Shown here piece by piece: positions 1 to 8,612 of a DNA stretch of 64,000 nt. The translations under genes were made by a program, and so were the position numbers. This DNA comes from Saccharopolyspora rosea (GTDB lineage Bacteria > Actinomycetota > Actinomycetes > Mycobacteriales > Pseudonocardiaceae), in assembly GCF_025643595.1 (NCBI RefSeq), contig NZ_CP102826.1, positions 2,542,001 through 2,606,000 on the forward strand. Reading direction: 5' to 3'. A model generated the notes under the pieces. That model searched no databases. It was given only the letters and a program-made list of their open reading frames with translations, and had not been told where the DNA came from. Every line of letters starts with the position of its first letter. Within the stretch, counting starts at the first letter, position 1.

Positions 1-2
1 CC

Positions 3-713
3 GCCGGCATCGCCCGGAACCGCGATCCGGACGCCGGGGTTCCGGAGGAGTTCTGGGAAATTCCGGCGTTCTACTTCTCGAACCCCTATGCCACCGTCGG
101 CCCGCACGACGACGTTCCGGTGCCGCCCGGATGCGAGCGGTTCGACTTCGAGCTGGAGGTGGCCGCCGTGGTCGGCCGCGCAGGGCGGGACCTCACCGTC
201 GCCCAGGCAGCCGAGCACATCGCCGGTTTCGTGGTGTTCAACGACTTCTCCGCGCGCGACGTCCAGTTCCACGAGATGCGGCTGCGGCTCGGTCCGGCCA
301 AGGGCAAGGACACCGCGACCGCACTCGGCACCGTGTTCGTGACCGCCGACGAACTCCAGGACCGGGCCTCGGGCACGTCCTACGACCTGACCATGCGGGT
401 CCTGGTCAACGACGAACCGATCGGTGCCGACCGGCTGGACAACATGGCCTGGAGCTTCCCCGCCCTGGCCGCCTACGCCTCGCGCGGCACCTGGATCCGC
501 CCGGGCGACCTGCTCGGTTCGGGAACCTGCCGCAACGGATGCCTGGCCGAGTTGTGGGGCCGATACGGCGAGGACGTCCACCCGCCGTTGCGGCCCGGCG
601 ACGTCGTCACCACCGAAGTCGAACTGCTCGGCGGCACCCGCAACCGCATCGTGCCGGGCGGTGCACCGCACGAGATCCGTCCCGGGGGCGGGCCGGGGAA
701 CGCGTGCTGGTGA
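3..713 (+). CDS. Fumarylacetoacetate hydrolase family protein (5' end outside window)
   Basis: The reading frame is open from the first bases of the window, so the N-terminal half lies upstream. The visible 236 residues carry the FAH-fold signature: an E-x-E strand (FELEVAAVVG), the NDFSARD metal/substrate segment and a lysine in AKGKDTA, followed by the usual GTWIRPGDLLGSGT turn. The family hydrolyses or decarboxylates C-C bonds in ring-cleavage products such as acylpyruvates, using Mg2+ or Mn2+ in the cytoplasm. The substrate cannot be told. The GTG at 120 would remove conserved sequence (EEFWEIPAFY before it also fits the family), so it is probably not the start. Confidence 0.88.
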   Translation, partial: AGIARNRDPDAGVPEEFWEIPAFYFSNPYATVGPHDDVPVPPGCERFDFELEVAAVVGRAGRDLTVAQAAEHIAGFVVFNDFSARDVQFHEMRLRLGPAKGKDTATALGTVFVTADELQDRASGTSYDLTMRVLVNDEPIGADRLDNMAWSFPALAAYASRGTWIRPGDLLGSGTCRNGCLAELWGRYGEDVHPPLRPGDVVTTEVELLGGTRNRIVPGGAPHEIRPGGGPGNACW

Positions 714-906
714 CCGAGCACGCCGCCCTCCCCGGACGCGCAGCGGGAAGTCCTCGGCACCGTGGGAGGCCGCCTTCGCGGTCGGTGGGTGTGGATATGG
801 CTCTCGGGCTCGCCCAGGGGGATCGCGGCGGCACTGGCGAACCCGTGGCGGTCTGCTGTGGGGATCCGGGCGGCGGGACTGGCCGTGTTGGAACAATCGC
901 GGAACT

Positions 907-1491
907 GTGACTCCCCAACAGATCCTGGAACGCGAAGCGCGCACGCGGGAGGAGGCGGACGCGCTGGTGGCCGAACTGGGGCTGGAGGCCGCGCTGTCGG
1001 CGATCGGCTCCCCAACGCGGGTGGGCAGCTCCGCGCTCGGAGTGATGGTGCGCCGCGATGTCGATATCACCGTCACCTGCGCCGCGCTTGACCAGACTAC
1101 GCACGAGGCTGTCGCACACCTCGGCGCAGAGCTGGCGCTTCACGGGCAGGTGCGTGAGGTGCGCTTCCGCGACGACACCGGGCAGTGGAACACCGACCCG
1201 ATGTACCCGGACGGTCTGTACCTGCACATCTCGTGCCAGGACGCCGAGGGTCGCGAGTGGACGATCGACATCTGGTTCGTCGACGAACCGGAGCGTCAAC
1301 CCGACCTGGCGCACCTGCGCGCGCTGGCTCCGCGCTTGGACGACGCGGCGCGCGTCGTGGTGCTGGCGATCAAGCACGAGCTGGCGAGCCGATCCGACGA
1401 TCAGGTCGCCAGCTACGAGGTCTACCGCGCGGTGCTCGACGACGGTGTGGCCACGCCCGAGGAGTTCGCCGCCTGGCGGGCGCGGGGCTGA
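907..1491 (+). CDS. Nucleotidyltransferase-fold protein
   Basis: The 194-residue product shows the NTase superfamily pattern: a GSSALGVMV loop, then D-x-D (RRDVDITV), and a third carboxylate in the strand WTIDIWF. This is the layout of small stand-alone nucleotidyltransferases related to GrpB and to aminoglycoside or toxin-type NTases. No partner such as a HEPN gene lies next to it, so a toxin-antitoxin role is not supported. GTG at 907 is the best start because coding similarity begins there; the Shine-Dalgarno is weak. About 190 bases of unremarkable sequence separate it from the FAH gene. The acceptor is unknown. Confidence 0.7.
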   Translation: MTPQQILEREARTREEADALVAELGLEAALSAIGSPTRVGSSALGVMVRRDVDITVTCAALDQTTHEAVAHLGAELALHGQVREVRFRDDTGQWNTDPMYPDGLYLHISCQDAEGREWTIDIWFVDEPERQPDLAHLRALAPRLDDAARVVVLAIKHELASRSDDQVASYEVYRAVLDDGVATPEEFAAWRARG

Positions 1492-1582
1492 GCGGCCGGC
1501 ACCGGGCGAGCGCGGCATCGGCCTGCGGGCCAGGACGTGGCGCGCGAGATGATCATCCACTGTGGCCGGGAGCCGGTGGACG

Positions 1583-2341
1583 TCAGGTACGAGCCAGTCT
1601 GCGTGGCGGGGTGTGGATGTCGAAGTGCAGGGACGGCTGTCCGAGGGCGGAGTGCGGACGGGCGTCCGGGGTGGTGATCCCGAGGCGGTCCAGGAAGCTG
1701 AACCGCGCGGTCCGGATCTGGAACGAGCGAGGCCGCATCGCGGGATGCCAGATCGAGTACCGGCCGATGCCGCCGCCCAGTCGCCGATACCACCCGGTCG
1801 TCGGGTGGGTCAAGATCGCGAGCATGTCATCGACGCTGGAGAACCCGTCCAGCGGTTGCAGTGGTCCGGTGGTCTCGACGAGATCGCAGTGACTGCGGCC
1901 GGAGGAGTCCGCGGCGGTCATGTTCCAGCGTGCGCGGGAGTCGGTCCAGTCGGCGCTGATGCTGATGCGGCTGCGCGACCACGGCATGCGCCACAAGGTC
2001 CTGGGCACCGTCACCAAGGGGTGGTCCAGGTTCGTCCCGAAGAACCACACGCCGCGTTCGCCGTGCCTGCGCACGTATGCGCGGTAGTTGATCTGGCCGC
2101 AGGAGATGGCCACCTTCGGCGCGAACCGGAAGTGGAAGTCGCGGTCCTTGAACGGCACCGCGGAGACCAATCCCGCCGTGGTGCCGTCGACGAAGGAGAA
2201 CGCCTCCGGTTCGAAGCCCTCGGGGAGGTGCCGCGCGATGACGTCGAGCGGGACGCGGTAGGAGATGATCGCGAAGTCCTCCAGCTCGGTCGTGGCGTGA
2301 TGCCAGCGAACCGGTAGGCGCGGCGTCCCCGAGAACCTCAT
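1583..2341 (-). CDS. DUF2071 family protein
   Basis: The 252-residue protein matches the YqjF/DUF2071 pattern: YRVPLDVIARHLPEGFEPE near the N-terminus, then beta-rich sequence with YRAYVRRHGERGVWFF and a SIWHPAMRP segment near the end. No activity is established for the family, which has an acetoacetate-decarboxylase-like fold. The ATG at 2341 follows a short purine stretch. It lies 280 bases downstream of the minus-strand amidohydrolase stop, so it may be a separate unit. Its role here is unknown. Confidence 0.8.
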   Translation of the reverse strand: MRFSGTPRLPVRWHHATTELEDFAIISYRVPLDVIARHLPEGFEPEAFSFVDGTTAGLVSAVPFKDRDFHFRFAPKVAISCGQINYRAYVRRHGERGVWFFGTNLDHPLVTVPRTLWRMPWSRSRISISADWTDSRARWNMTAADSSGRSHCDLVETTGPLQPLDGFSSVDDMLAILTHPTTGWYRRLGGGIGRYSIWHPAMRPRSFQIRTARFSFLDRLGITTPDARPHSALGQPSLHFDIHTPPRRLART

Positions 2342-2621
2342 GCAAACCCCTGTCTCGGTACGAATCAGGCCATGCGCGGCGGTTTCGTCCTCTCACCACA
2401 ACGCCGTGCCCCGTACTCACCCAGAGGTCCTGGGCGGAGGCGGGCACAGCGCCGGTTGATCCTATCGTGCCGAACTCCTGAGATCGTGTGGGACGGTGTG
2501 CCTACCGGTGCCGTGTTCCACGACGGTTACCGGGCTCGCCCCCAGCGGCCGAGTTCGGAGGTCAGGTGGCGCCCCCGGCAGCGGTCTCGATGAGTTCCGC
2601 GGGAGGTGGGCTCCCGCGCGT

Positions 2622-4274
2622 TCAGGAGATCTTCAACGCTCCGGCGTCGTGGACCACCCGGCCGCCCACGACGGTGGCTCCCACGGTCAGTTCGCCGATG
2701 CGTTCGGGATCCACGCCCAGCAGGTCGTCGCTGAGGACCACGAAGTCGGCGAGCATGCCTCGGGCGAGGGTGCCCTTGATGTGCTCCTCGTGGACGGCGT
2801 GCGCCGAGCCGATCGTGTAGGCGCGCAAGGCTTCCCGGGCGGTCACCGCCTCGTGCGGGCCGATGGGCGCACCCGAGGCGGTCCGCCGGTTGACCATGTC
2901 GTGGATGCTGAGCAGTGGGGCCGACGCGACCACCGGGGCGTCGGTGGAGCCCGGCAGCTCCACGCCCGCGTCCAGGAACGATCGCATCCGGTAGGCCAGC
3001 TGGCTCCGGGCCGGGCCGAGGGCGGCGAGCAGGCCGTCACCGATCTCCGACAGGAATCGGCCCTGCGGGACCGGGATGAGGCCGAGCGCCGCGATCCGGG
3101 CGACCTGCTCGTCGCTGGCCACCGCCGCGTGTTCGATGCGGTGGCGCACGTCGGGACGCGGGTGTCGCCGCTGCGCCTCCGCATACGCGTCGAGGACGAT
3201 GTCCAGGGCGGCGTCGCCGATGGCGTGCGTGGCGACCTGCCAGCCGCAGCGGTGCGCGTCGACGATGTACGAGCGGATCTGTTCGGCCTCGTACTGGAGC
3301 AGCCCGCTGTTGCCCGGCGAATCGTGGTAGTCGCAGCACATCGCGGCGGAACGGCCGATCAGGGAGCCGTCCGAGAGGATCTTGGTCGGCCCGATGCGCA
3401 ACCATTCGTCACCGAAGCCGGTGCGCACGCCGAGGTCCAGCCCGTACCACCGAACTCCCGGTTCCACGGCGCCGCAGTCGTGCAGCGCGGTGATGTAGGG
3501 CATGACCGTCATCCGGAGTCCGAGCAGGCCGCGTTCGCGCACGCGCAGGTAGGCGTCCAGATCGGCCGGCCCGTTGCCGATGCCGTCGACGACGCCGATG
3601 CCCGGCTCGGTCGCACTGGTCAACCCGACCGCGAGGGCGGCCTGCGAACCGGCGGCGATGTTGGCGGTCCACTCCTCGACGGGTTCTGGCCGGAGCACCC
3701 GTTCGACCAGCTGCATCGCGGTTTCCTGGAGCAGTCCGACGGCCCGCCCGCTCGCGTCGCGCGCAACGTGGCCGCCGGGCACGTCGGGCAGTGCGGTCGG
3801 ATCGGTGAACCCGGCTCGTGCGAGCGCTTCGGTGCTGGCCACTGCCATGTGGTGCGAGGTGTGCACCAGCCAGACCGGTCGACCTCGGGCGGCGCGGTCC
3901 AGTTCCGCAGCCGTCGGATGGGCGCCGATCTTGTTCTGGTCGTACCCCGCCCCGACGACCCAGGCGTCGTCGGGCAGGGTCGCGGCGCGCTCGGCGACGG
4001 CCTGGTACAGCGCGGCGAGGCTGGGCGCGGCGCGGTAGGAGACGTCGAGCTCGCGCAGGCCCTTGCCGACCAGGCTCAGGTGGTGGTGCGCGTCGTTGAA
4101 GCCCGGCACGGCATGCGCGCCGTCGAGGTCGACGACGACGTCCGCGGTGCAACCCTCCAGCTCCTCGTCGAGTGCGACGATCCGCCCGCCCAGCACGCCA
4201 ACGGCGCGGGCCGCGGGGCGTTCCGGATCGAGGGTGGTGAAGCGTCCATTGTGGAACAGCGCATCGAGGCGCAC
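2622..4274 (-). CDS. YtcJ-like metal-dependent amidohydrolase (operon-terminal)
   Basis: The 550-residue protein is a complete member of the YtcJ-like amidohydrolase group. Metal ligands are recognisable: the HxH in FNDAHHHLS, a lysine in GPTKILSDGS, the histidine of ATHAIGDAA, a second one in RHRIEHA, and the aspartate of PGSTDAPV. The family hydrolyses amides, ureas or formyl-amino groups with bound zinc. The start is GTG at 4274, preceded by AAGGAG at 8 bases. It is the last gene of the leftward operon holding the HpaB-type monooxygenase, so it probably acts on a product or precursor of that oxidation. It is clearly more distant from the two other YtcJ-like proteins in the window than they are from each other. 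Confidence 0.85.
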   Translation of the reverse strand: MRLDALFHNGRFTTLDPERPAARAVGVLGGRIVALDEELEGCTADVVVDLDGAHAVPGFNDAHHHLSLVGKGLRELDVSYRAAPSLAALYQAVAERAATLPDDAWVVGAGYDQNKIGAHPTAAELDRAARGRPVWLVHTSHHMAVASTEALARAGFTDPTALPDVPGGHVARDASGRAVGLLQETAMQLVERVLRPEPVEEWTANIAAGSQAALAVGLTSATEPGIGVVDGIGNGPADLDAYLRVRERGLLGLRMTVMPYITALHDCGAVEPGVRWYGLDLGVRTGFGDEWLRIGPTKILSDGSLIGRSAAMCCDYHDSPGNSGLLQYEAEQIRSYIVDAHRCGWQVATHAIGDAALDIVLDAYAEAQRRHPRPDVRHRIEHAAVASDEQVARIAALGLIPVPQGRFLSEIGDGLLAALGPARSQLAYRMRSFLDAGVELPGSTDAPVVASAPLLSIHDMVNRRTASGAPIGPHEAVTAREALRAYTIGSAHAVHEEHIKGTLARGMLADFVVLSDDLLGVDPERIGELTVGATVVGGRVVHDAGALKIS

Positions 4275-4446
4275 TTTCCCAACTCCTTGTCCTTGTCTTC
4301 CGTGGAAACGTCGCACGGCCGCCGGGGTGTGCCGGACCGGAGCCGAGCACCGCACGGCGAACGGAGGTGCCCGGTCCGGCGGCAGCAGGGGCACGGCCGC
4401 CGGACGCGGATTGCCGCGGGTGATGTCGTTGCCCGCGACCGGTTCG

Positions 4447-4983
4447 TCAGAAGAACCAGGGCGGGACGTCGTGGCCGTGGCCGACCACGTCGAGGAAGCG
4501 GCCACCGTGGAATGCCAGCGGTTGTCCCTCCCGGTCGCACGTGGCGACGACCCGGCCGAGGAACAGCACGTGGTCGCCCGCCGGGATCTCGTGCTCGGTG
4601 CGGCATTCCACGTGGGCCAGCGCGTCCGGGACGACGGGAACCCGGTGCTGGCCGTATTCGAGCGGCAGCCCGGCGAAGTGGTCTTCGCCGCGGCGGGCGA
4701 ACCGCATCGCGATCGGCTCCTGGCGGCAGGACAGGATGCTGACCGCGAATCCGCCCGAGTCCGCGACGGCCTGGGTGGTGCGGGCTCCGGTGGTCAGGCT
4801 GACCAGGATGAGCGGTGGATCGAGGGAAACGGAGGTCAGCGAGTTGACCGTCATCCCGTGCGGGCCGTCGCCGCTGACGGTCGTCACCACGGCGACCCCG
4901 GTGGTGAACCGGCCCATGGTCCGGCGCAGCGTCGCGGGTTCCACGTGCGTTTCCGTCGGAGGTGGGTGAGCGGTTGGTGGCAT
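4447..4983 (-). CDS. Flavin reductase (HpaC-like)
   Basis: The 178-residue protein has the flavin reductase-like FMN-binding split barrel: RRTMGRFTTGVAVVTT at the N-terminus, GMTVNSLTSVSLDPPL and VLFLGRV. These enzymes use NAD(P)H to supply free reduced flavin to a partner monooxygenase. The HpaB-type oxygenase two genes upstream in the same operon is the obvious partner, making a two-component system. The gene starts 22 bases after the cupin stop. A 172-base gap separates it from the downstream amidohydrolase. Confidence 0.9.
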   Translation of the reverse strand: MPPTAHPPPTETHVEPATLRRTMGRFTTGVAVVTTVSGDGPHGMTVNSLTSVSLDPPLILVSLTTGARTTQAVADSGGFAVSILSCRQEPIAMRFARRGEDHFAGLPLEYGQHRVPVVPDALAHVECRTEHEIPAGDHVLFLGRVVATCDREGQPLAFHGGRFLDVVGHGHDVPPWFF

Positions 4984-5004
4984 GGGTGTCTCCTCGCGAG
5001 AACG

Positions 5005-5349
5005 TCAGGCCCGGTAGCGGACTTCGAAGGTGACCACGCCTTCGTCGGTGCGCCACGGCCCGTGCGGCATGCCCGGCGGACGGCAGGCGTACATGCCCGC
5101 GGTGAACGTCCGGTTCAGGGACAGGTCGGTGAAGGAGCCTTCGAGGATGTAGACCTCTTCCCAGAAGTCGTGCTTCTGCACGCCCATGGGCGTGGAGTCG
5201 GCGCCCGGCTCGTAGCGCAGGATCCGGGTCGCGACCCCGGTGTCGGGGTCGGAGGACAGGATCCGTTCGGTGATCTTCGGGTCGTCTCCGGGGCAGACGG
5301 TGTAGTCGACGTCGGCGACCGGGAAGAACTCGTACTCGGGTTTGGCCAT
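5005..5349 (-). CDS. Cupin domain protein
   Basis: This 114-residue single-domain protein has a cupin core: WEEVYILEGSFTDL is the first motif region and CRPPGMPHGPW the second, with histidine and acidic residues placed as possible metal ligands. It lies between the HpaB-type oxygenase (17 bases upstream) and the flavin reductase (21 bases downstream), so it is very probably co-translated with both. Small cupins of this kind can be dioxygenases, isomerases or decarboxylases, or bind pathway intermediates. A ring-cleavage or isomerisation step after hydroxylation is a reasonable guess but is not shown. Confidence 0.8.
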   Translation of the reverse strand: MAKPEYEFFPVADVDYTVCPGDDPKITERILSSDPDTGVATRILRYEPGADSTPMGVQKHDFWEEVYILEGSFTDLSLNRTFTAGMYACRPPGMPHGPWRTDEGVVTFEVRYRA

Positions 5350-5366
5350 GAGAGCGCTCCAGTTCG

Positions 5367-6821
5367 TCAGGCGGCGTGGGTGTCGTAGCTGGCGAGGAAG
5401 GAATCGACCGCGGCCAGCGGGGCGTCGAAGCCGTAGTTGCGGAAGGCGTATCCCTTCACCACGAACGGCGCCCCGGCGTAGAACATCTCGTACTGGTGGT
5501 GGCGTCCGGCGAACTCGCTGCCGACGGCGTCCCAGGCGAGTTTGAACAGCTTCACCCGCTCTTCGGCCTCCGCGGCGGGGCTGTGGACGTAGCGATCCAT
5601 GTCGGCGCGCGTGTCCGGGTTGCGCATGTCCTCCACGCTGGAGGGAACCTGCAGCACTCCGCCGCCGACCAGATCGCGCAGCACGGCCAGCACGCGGGGG
5701 TACAGCTCGGCCTGCAACCCCATCGCGCCGTAGACCGCGCGGGAGCCGGGACGCCACATCCCCTGCTCGTCGGGAGCTGCGGTGTACTCGGCCGCGAGCA
5801 CGGCGGATTCGACCAGCGAGGCCAGGCTCGCCAGCTCGCCCAGCTTCTCCACCACACCCGGGAACTTGTCGACTCCGTTGACGGCGGCGACCTTGCGCGC
5901 GATGCCGGCGAGGAACTGCAGCTTGACCGCGAACCGGATCTGCGCCTGCCAGTTGCCGAGCACGTGCGCCCCGGTGTCGAAGAACTGGCGGCGCAACCCG
6001 GCGACGTCGCGGTAGACGAACACCCGGTCCCAGGGGATGAAGACGTCGTCGAAGACCAGCAGCGCGTCGGTTTCGTCGTAGCGGGTGCTCAGCGGGTAGT
6101 CGTAGTGGCTGGTGGCCGCCGGCGCGTAGGGCCTGCGGCAGTACAACTTGAGCCCGCTGGCGTTGACCGGCACGACGAAGCCGAGCGCGAAATCCCTGTC
6201 CTCTTCGGTCAGCGGTTTGATGCAGGACACGAAGATCTCGTCCGCGACGGCCGCGCCGGTCGCCAGCATCTGCGCGCCCCGGACGACGATGCCGTCCTCG
6301 CGTTCCTCGGCCACCCCGGCCTGGACGAGGTCGCCGGCCCAGGCGTGCGCGGTGTCGGCCCGGGAGACCTGCGGCGGGATGATCGCATAGGAGACGTAGA
6401 GGTTCTCGCGCAGCATCCGCTCGTGGAAAGCGGTGACGTTGGCGGAGAAGTCGCGCTCCCCGCTGCCGAAAACCTCGGTGTGGGCGGCGAAAGCACTCAC
6501 GAAGGCCCCGACGTGGTCGGGACTGCGGCCCACCCATCCGTGGGTGTGGTGCGCCCAGGTCTCCACGGCCAGTCGGAACGCGGCGAGGTCCTCGCGGCTG
6601 CGGGGCGTGGTGAACACCCGGTTCGTCTCGATCTCGGAGCCCGGACCGGCGTGGGTGGTCATGCCGGACGCGGGATCCGCGGCCACGTCGAACAACTCGG
6701 CGATCGTCGTGGCGATCGGTGCGAAAGCGGGGTGGTGAGCCACGTCGTGCACCCTCCGGCCATCGACGTAGATCTCACGATCGTCTTTGATGCAGGCCAA
6801 GTACTCGGACCCGGTGCGCAT
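5367..6821 (-). CDS. FADH2-dependent monooxygenase, 4-hydroxyphenylacetate 3-hydroxylase (HpaB) family
   Basis: At 484 residues it has the length and order of the HpaB family: an N-terminal domain, an acyl-CoA-dehydrogenase-like middle part (SYAIIPPQVSRAD, ARGAQMLATGAA-type segment, VFIPWDRVFVYRD) and a helical C-terminal domain. These enzymes hydroxylate phenols or heteroaromatics using reduced FAD from a separate reductase, which is encoded two genes downstream. The ATG overlaps the TAA of the DUF2848 gene by one base, giving tight coupling. The neighbours (DUF2848, cupin, amidohydrolase) do not match the classical homoprotocatechuate cluster, so the substrate is probably something other than 4-hydroxyphenylacetate. 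Confidence 0.88.
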   Translation of the reverse strand: MRTGSEYLACIKDDREIYVDGRRVHDVAHHPAFAPIATTIAELFDVAADPASGMTTHAGPGSEIETNRVFTTPRSREDLAAFRLAVETWAHHTHGWVGRSPDHVGAFVSAFAAHTEVFGSGERDFSANVTAFHERMLRENLYVSYAIIPPQVSRADTAHAWAGDLVQAGVAEEREDGIVVRGAQMLATGAAVADEIFVSCIKPLTEEDRDFALGFVVPVNASGLKLYCRRPYAPAATSHYDYPLSTRYDETDALLVFDDVFIPWDRVFVYRDVAGLRRQFFDTGAHVLGNWQAQIRFAVKLQFLAGIARKVAAVNGVDKFPGVVEKLGELASLASLVESAVLAAEYTAAPDEQGMWRPGSRAVYGAMGLQAELYPRVLAVLRDLVGGGVLQVPSSVEDMRNPDTRADMDRYVHSPAAEAEERVKLFKLAWDAVGSEFAGRHHQYEMFYAGAPFVVKGYAFRNYGFDAPLAAVDSFLASYDTHAA

Positions 6822-7498
6822 TACTGACTCCTCTGCTTGATCTCGTACGAGTGCGTCAAAGTCGTGCCATCGGCGCAGGACAGGTGCAGGCGCCAATAGC
6901 TGCCGTGCACGAACTCCCCTGTCAGGAGCGGGAAAGTTCCGCAGAAGACGACGAGGACGCCGTCGATCTCGCCGAGCGTCCCGGTCAGGCGTTCGAGCAG
7001 GTCGTCCGGTGGGCGCAACGTGGCGAGGTCGCCGTTCTGGTAGGGGAGTTCGTCCACACTGGAGGACGCGGTCATGCCATCCCACGCCGCCGCGGACACG
7101 TCGGTTCCGAGCGGGATCACCAGCTGTCCGATCGGCTTCGGGCACGCTGCCTTCGAGTCGGCGATGCTGGTGCGTTCGAGGTCGCGATCGGTGTGGTCGG
7201 ATCCCACCGCCAGGTAGTACTCGCCGTGGTGGCGGACCAGCACGGGTTCCACTTCGCCCGAGGTGTGCGTGCCGTCGACCGCCACGACGGCGTCGGTGGA
7301 CAGCAGGGCGGGGTCGAGGTCGTAGAAGGCGGGCACACTCGCCGGCGGTGGCACTCCGATGGCCTGGAGTTCTGCGATGTGCTCGGCGACGGCGCGCTCG
7401 TCGCGGGCGGTGTAGCCGGCCACGATGAGTCTGTCCGGGGTCAGATCGAGCACCGCGTCACCGTGTGCGACGTAGAGCCGCAGTCGGTCGTCGGTCAC
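6821..7498 (-). CDS. DUF2848 family protein, possibly FAH-fold
   Basis: The 225-residue protein fits DUF2848. The ribosome site decides the start: AGGAGG at 7505-7510 sits 6 bases before GTG 7498, whereas the ATG at 7504 directly abuts it. A segment reading SGEVEPVLV, then GSDHTDRDLE, then SKAACPKPIG parallels the E-x-E, D-x-S-x-R-D and lysine segments of FAA hydrolases, so I infer a related lyase or hydrolase fold. The start overlaps the stop of the nitrilase remnant (GTGA) and the stop overlaps the HpaB start, so it is embedded in one translated unit. Function is unknown. Confidence 0.78.
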   Translation of the reverse strand: MTDDRLRLYVAHGDAVLDLTPDRLIVAGYTARDERAVAEHIAELQAIGVPPPASVPAFYDLDPALLSTDAVVAVDGTHTSGEVEPVLVRHHGEYYLAVGSDHTDRDLERTSIADSKAACPKPIGQLVIPLGTDVSAAAWDGMTASSSVDELPYQNGDLATLRPPDDLLERLTGTLGEIDGVLVVFCGTFPLLTGEFVHGSYWRLHLSCADGTTLTHSYEIKQRSQ

Positions 7499-7815
7499 GG
7501 GCATCCTCCTGGTGCGTGCGGTGGTTGCGTGCTGGGCGGGGTGAAGGGGAGACGTCGATCCGCCAGCACCGGGAATTCGGCTCGCACCGCGTCGACGCAC
7601 GAGGCATCGACCTCGCAGGCGGTGGGCAGCCGCCAGTGCGCGCGGCGAGCAGCCGGCCAGGCTGCGGGCACCACAGCGGTTTTCGCGCCCGCATCGACCA
7701 ATGCCCGCCACAGCTCGGGAAATCTCAGGTCGTAACAGGTGGTGGACCCGATCGGGCCCAGCGCGCTGGTGGCGACCGATGCCGTGTCGCCGGCGATGAG
7801 CAACCAGTCATGCAA
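7495..7815 (-). pseudogene. Carbon-nitrogen hydrolase (nitrilase family) remnant
   Basis: About 106 codons keep two separate pieces of a nitrilase-superfamily enzyme. The first is the nucleophile region (GPIGSTTCYDLRFPELWRAL with the catalytic cysteine, then AKTAVVPAAW). The second is a typical C-terminal tail (VDAVRAEFPVLADRR). The first hundred or so residues, with the catalytic Glu and Lys, are missing, and roughly 60 residues between the two pieces are deleted in frame. The stop still overlaps the DUF2848 start, so it was once a working first gene of the operon. A sigma70-like promoter now sits where the missing 5' part would be. Confidence 0.75.
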
Positions 7816-7817
7816 GA

Positions 7818-7846
7818 TGTATACAACCGGTGTACGCGTTGTGCAA
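7818..7846 (-). promoter_or_regulatory. Candidate promoter with overlapping inverted repeat
   Basis: On the minus strand TTGCAC (7841-7846) and TATACA (7818-7823) are separated by exactly 17 bases. The spacer and -10 hold an inverted repeat GTACAC-N5-GTATAC (7819-7835, one mismatch). This would drive the DUF2848-HpaB-cupin-reductase-amidohydrolase operon, with the repeat as operator for the adjacent TetR or another regulator. Predicted by eye only. Confidence 0.5.
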
Positions 7847-7914
7847 TACCCGGCCCGGGATCGCTCCGGAAAGCCGGGGTGGCTCGACGGTCACCGCTCG
7901 GCGCCGGTGCGGCG

Positions 7915-8580
7915 TCAGAGCGCGGAGGCGGCCTCGGCCCGCACCGCGTCGAGCAGGGTGGTGAGGCCGACCTCGAACGCGCGCTCGGCGCGGTCGGCGG
8001 GGGTTTCCTGCGCGGCGAGCGCCGCCGCGAGGTGCGGCGCGTCGACCCCGTCCGGGATCTCCCACATCACCTCGGGCGCGGCCAGATCCAGCGCGGAACC
8101 GATGGCGAAGCTCTCCAGTGCCGTGAGGATCTCCATCGTCCGGCTGATCGGGATGCCGCTGTCAGCGAGCTGGGCCGCCATCTTCTCGTAGGCCGCGATG
8201 ACCCGGGGCGAGCGGACCGTGGTGGTGGTCAGCATCGGCACCACGCGCGGGTGTGCGGCGAAAACCGCGCGGTAGGAGCGGAAGAACTCGGCTATCGCGA
8301 CGTCCCAGCGGTGCTGCTGGAGGGGTGTCGGGTCCATCTGGTCGCTGATCTGCTCGCGGAGCAGCTCGATCACGCCGGCCCGCCCCTCGACGTGGTGGTA
8401 GAGCGACCCGGTCTGCACCCCGAGCCGCCGGGCCAGTTCGGGGAGCGTGAAGTCCCCGGTCTCGTCGACGAGTTCGAGCGCTGCCTCGCCGATCCGCTGG
8501 CGGTCCAGCACCGCCGTCCGGGGGCGTCCCGCCCGTCGTCGGCTGGCTCCCACCACCTTCACCCCCTTCCCATTCGTCAT
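7915..8580 (-). CDS. TetR family transcriptional regulator
   Basis: The 221-residue protein has an N-terminal helix-turn-helix (FTLPELARRLGVQTGSLYHHVEGRAGVIELL, residues about 45-75) and a helical ligand domain of the TetR_C_1 type. It is transcribed toward the HpaB operon and divergently from the APC permease, with 62 bases between the two starts, so it may control both. The ATG at 8580 has no Shine-Dalgarno; GTG at 8556 has AAGGGG at 6 bases and is a good alternative. The ligand is unknown. Confidence 0.88.
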   Translation of the reverse strand: MTNGKGVKVVGASRRRAGRPRTAVLDRQRIGEAALELVDETGDFTLPELARRLGVQTGSLYHHVEGRAGVIELLREQISDQMDPTPLQQHRWDVAIAEFFRSYRAVFAAHPRVVPMLTTTTVRSPRVIAAYEKMAAQLADSGIPISRTMEILTALESFAIGSALDLAAPEVMWEIPDGVDAPHLAAALAAQETPADRAERAFEVGLTTLLDAVRAEAASAL

Positions 8581-8612
8581 CGTCGGCCGTACGCTACCGC
8601 CCGCCTAAATCT

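Noticed and set aside
907-1491. Toxin of a nucleotidyltransferase toxin-antitoxin pair
   Set aside because: No HEPN or other antitoxin-like gene lies next to it.
2496-4742. Plus-strand frame of 748 codons
   Set aside because: It is antisense to the amidohydrolase and flavin reductase, which have complete motifs and ribosome sites.
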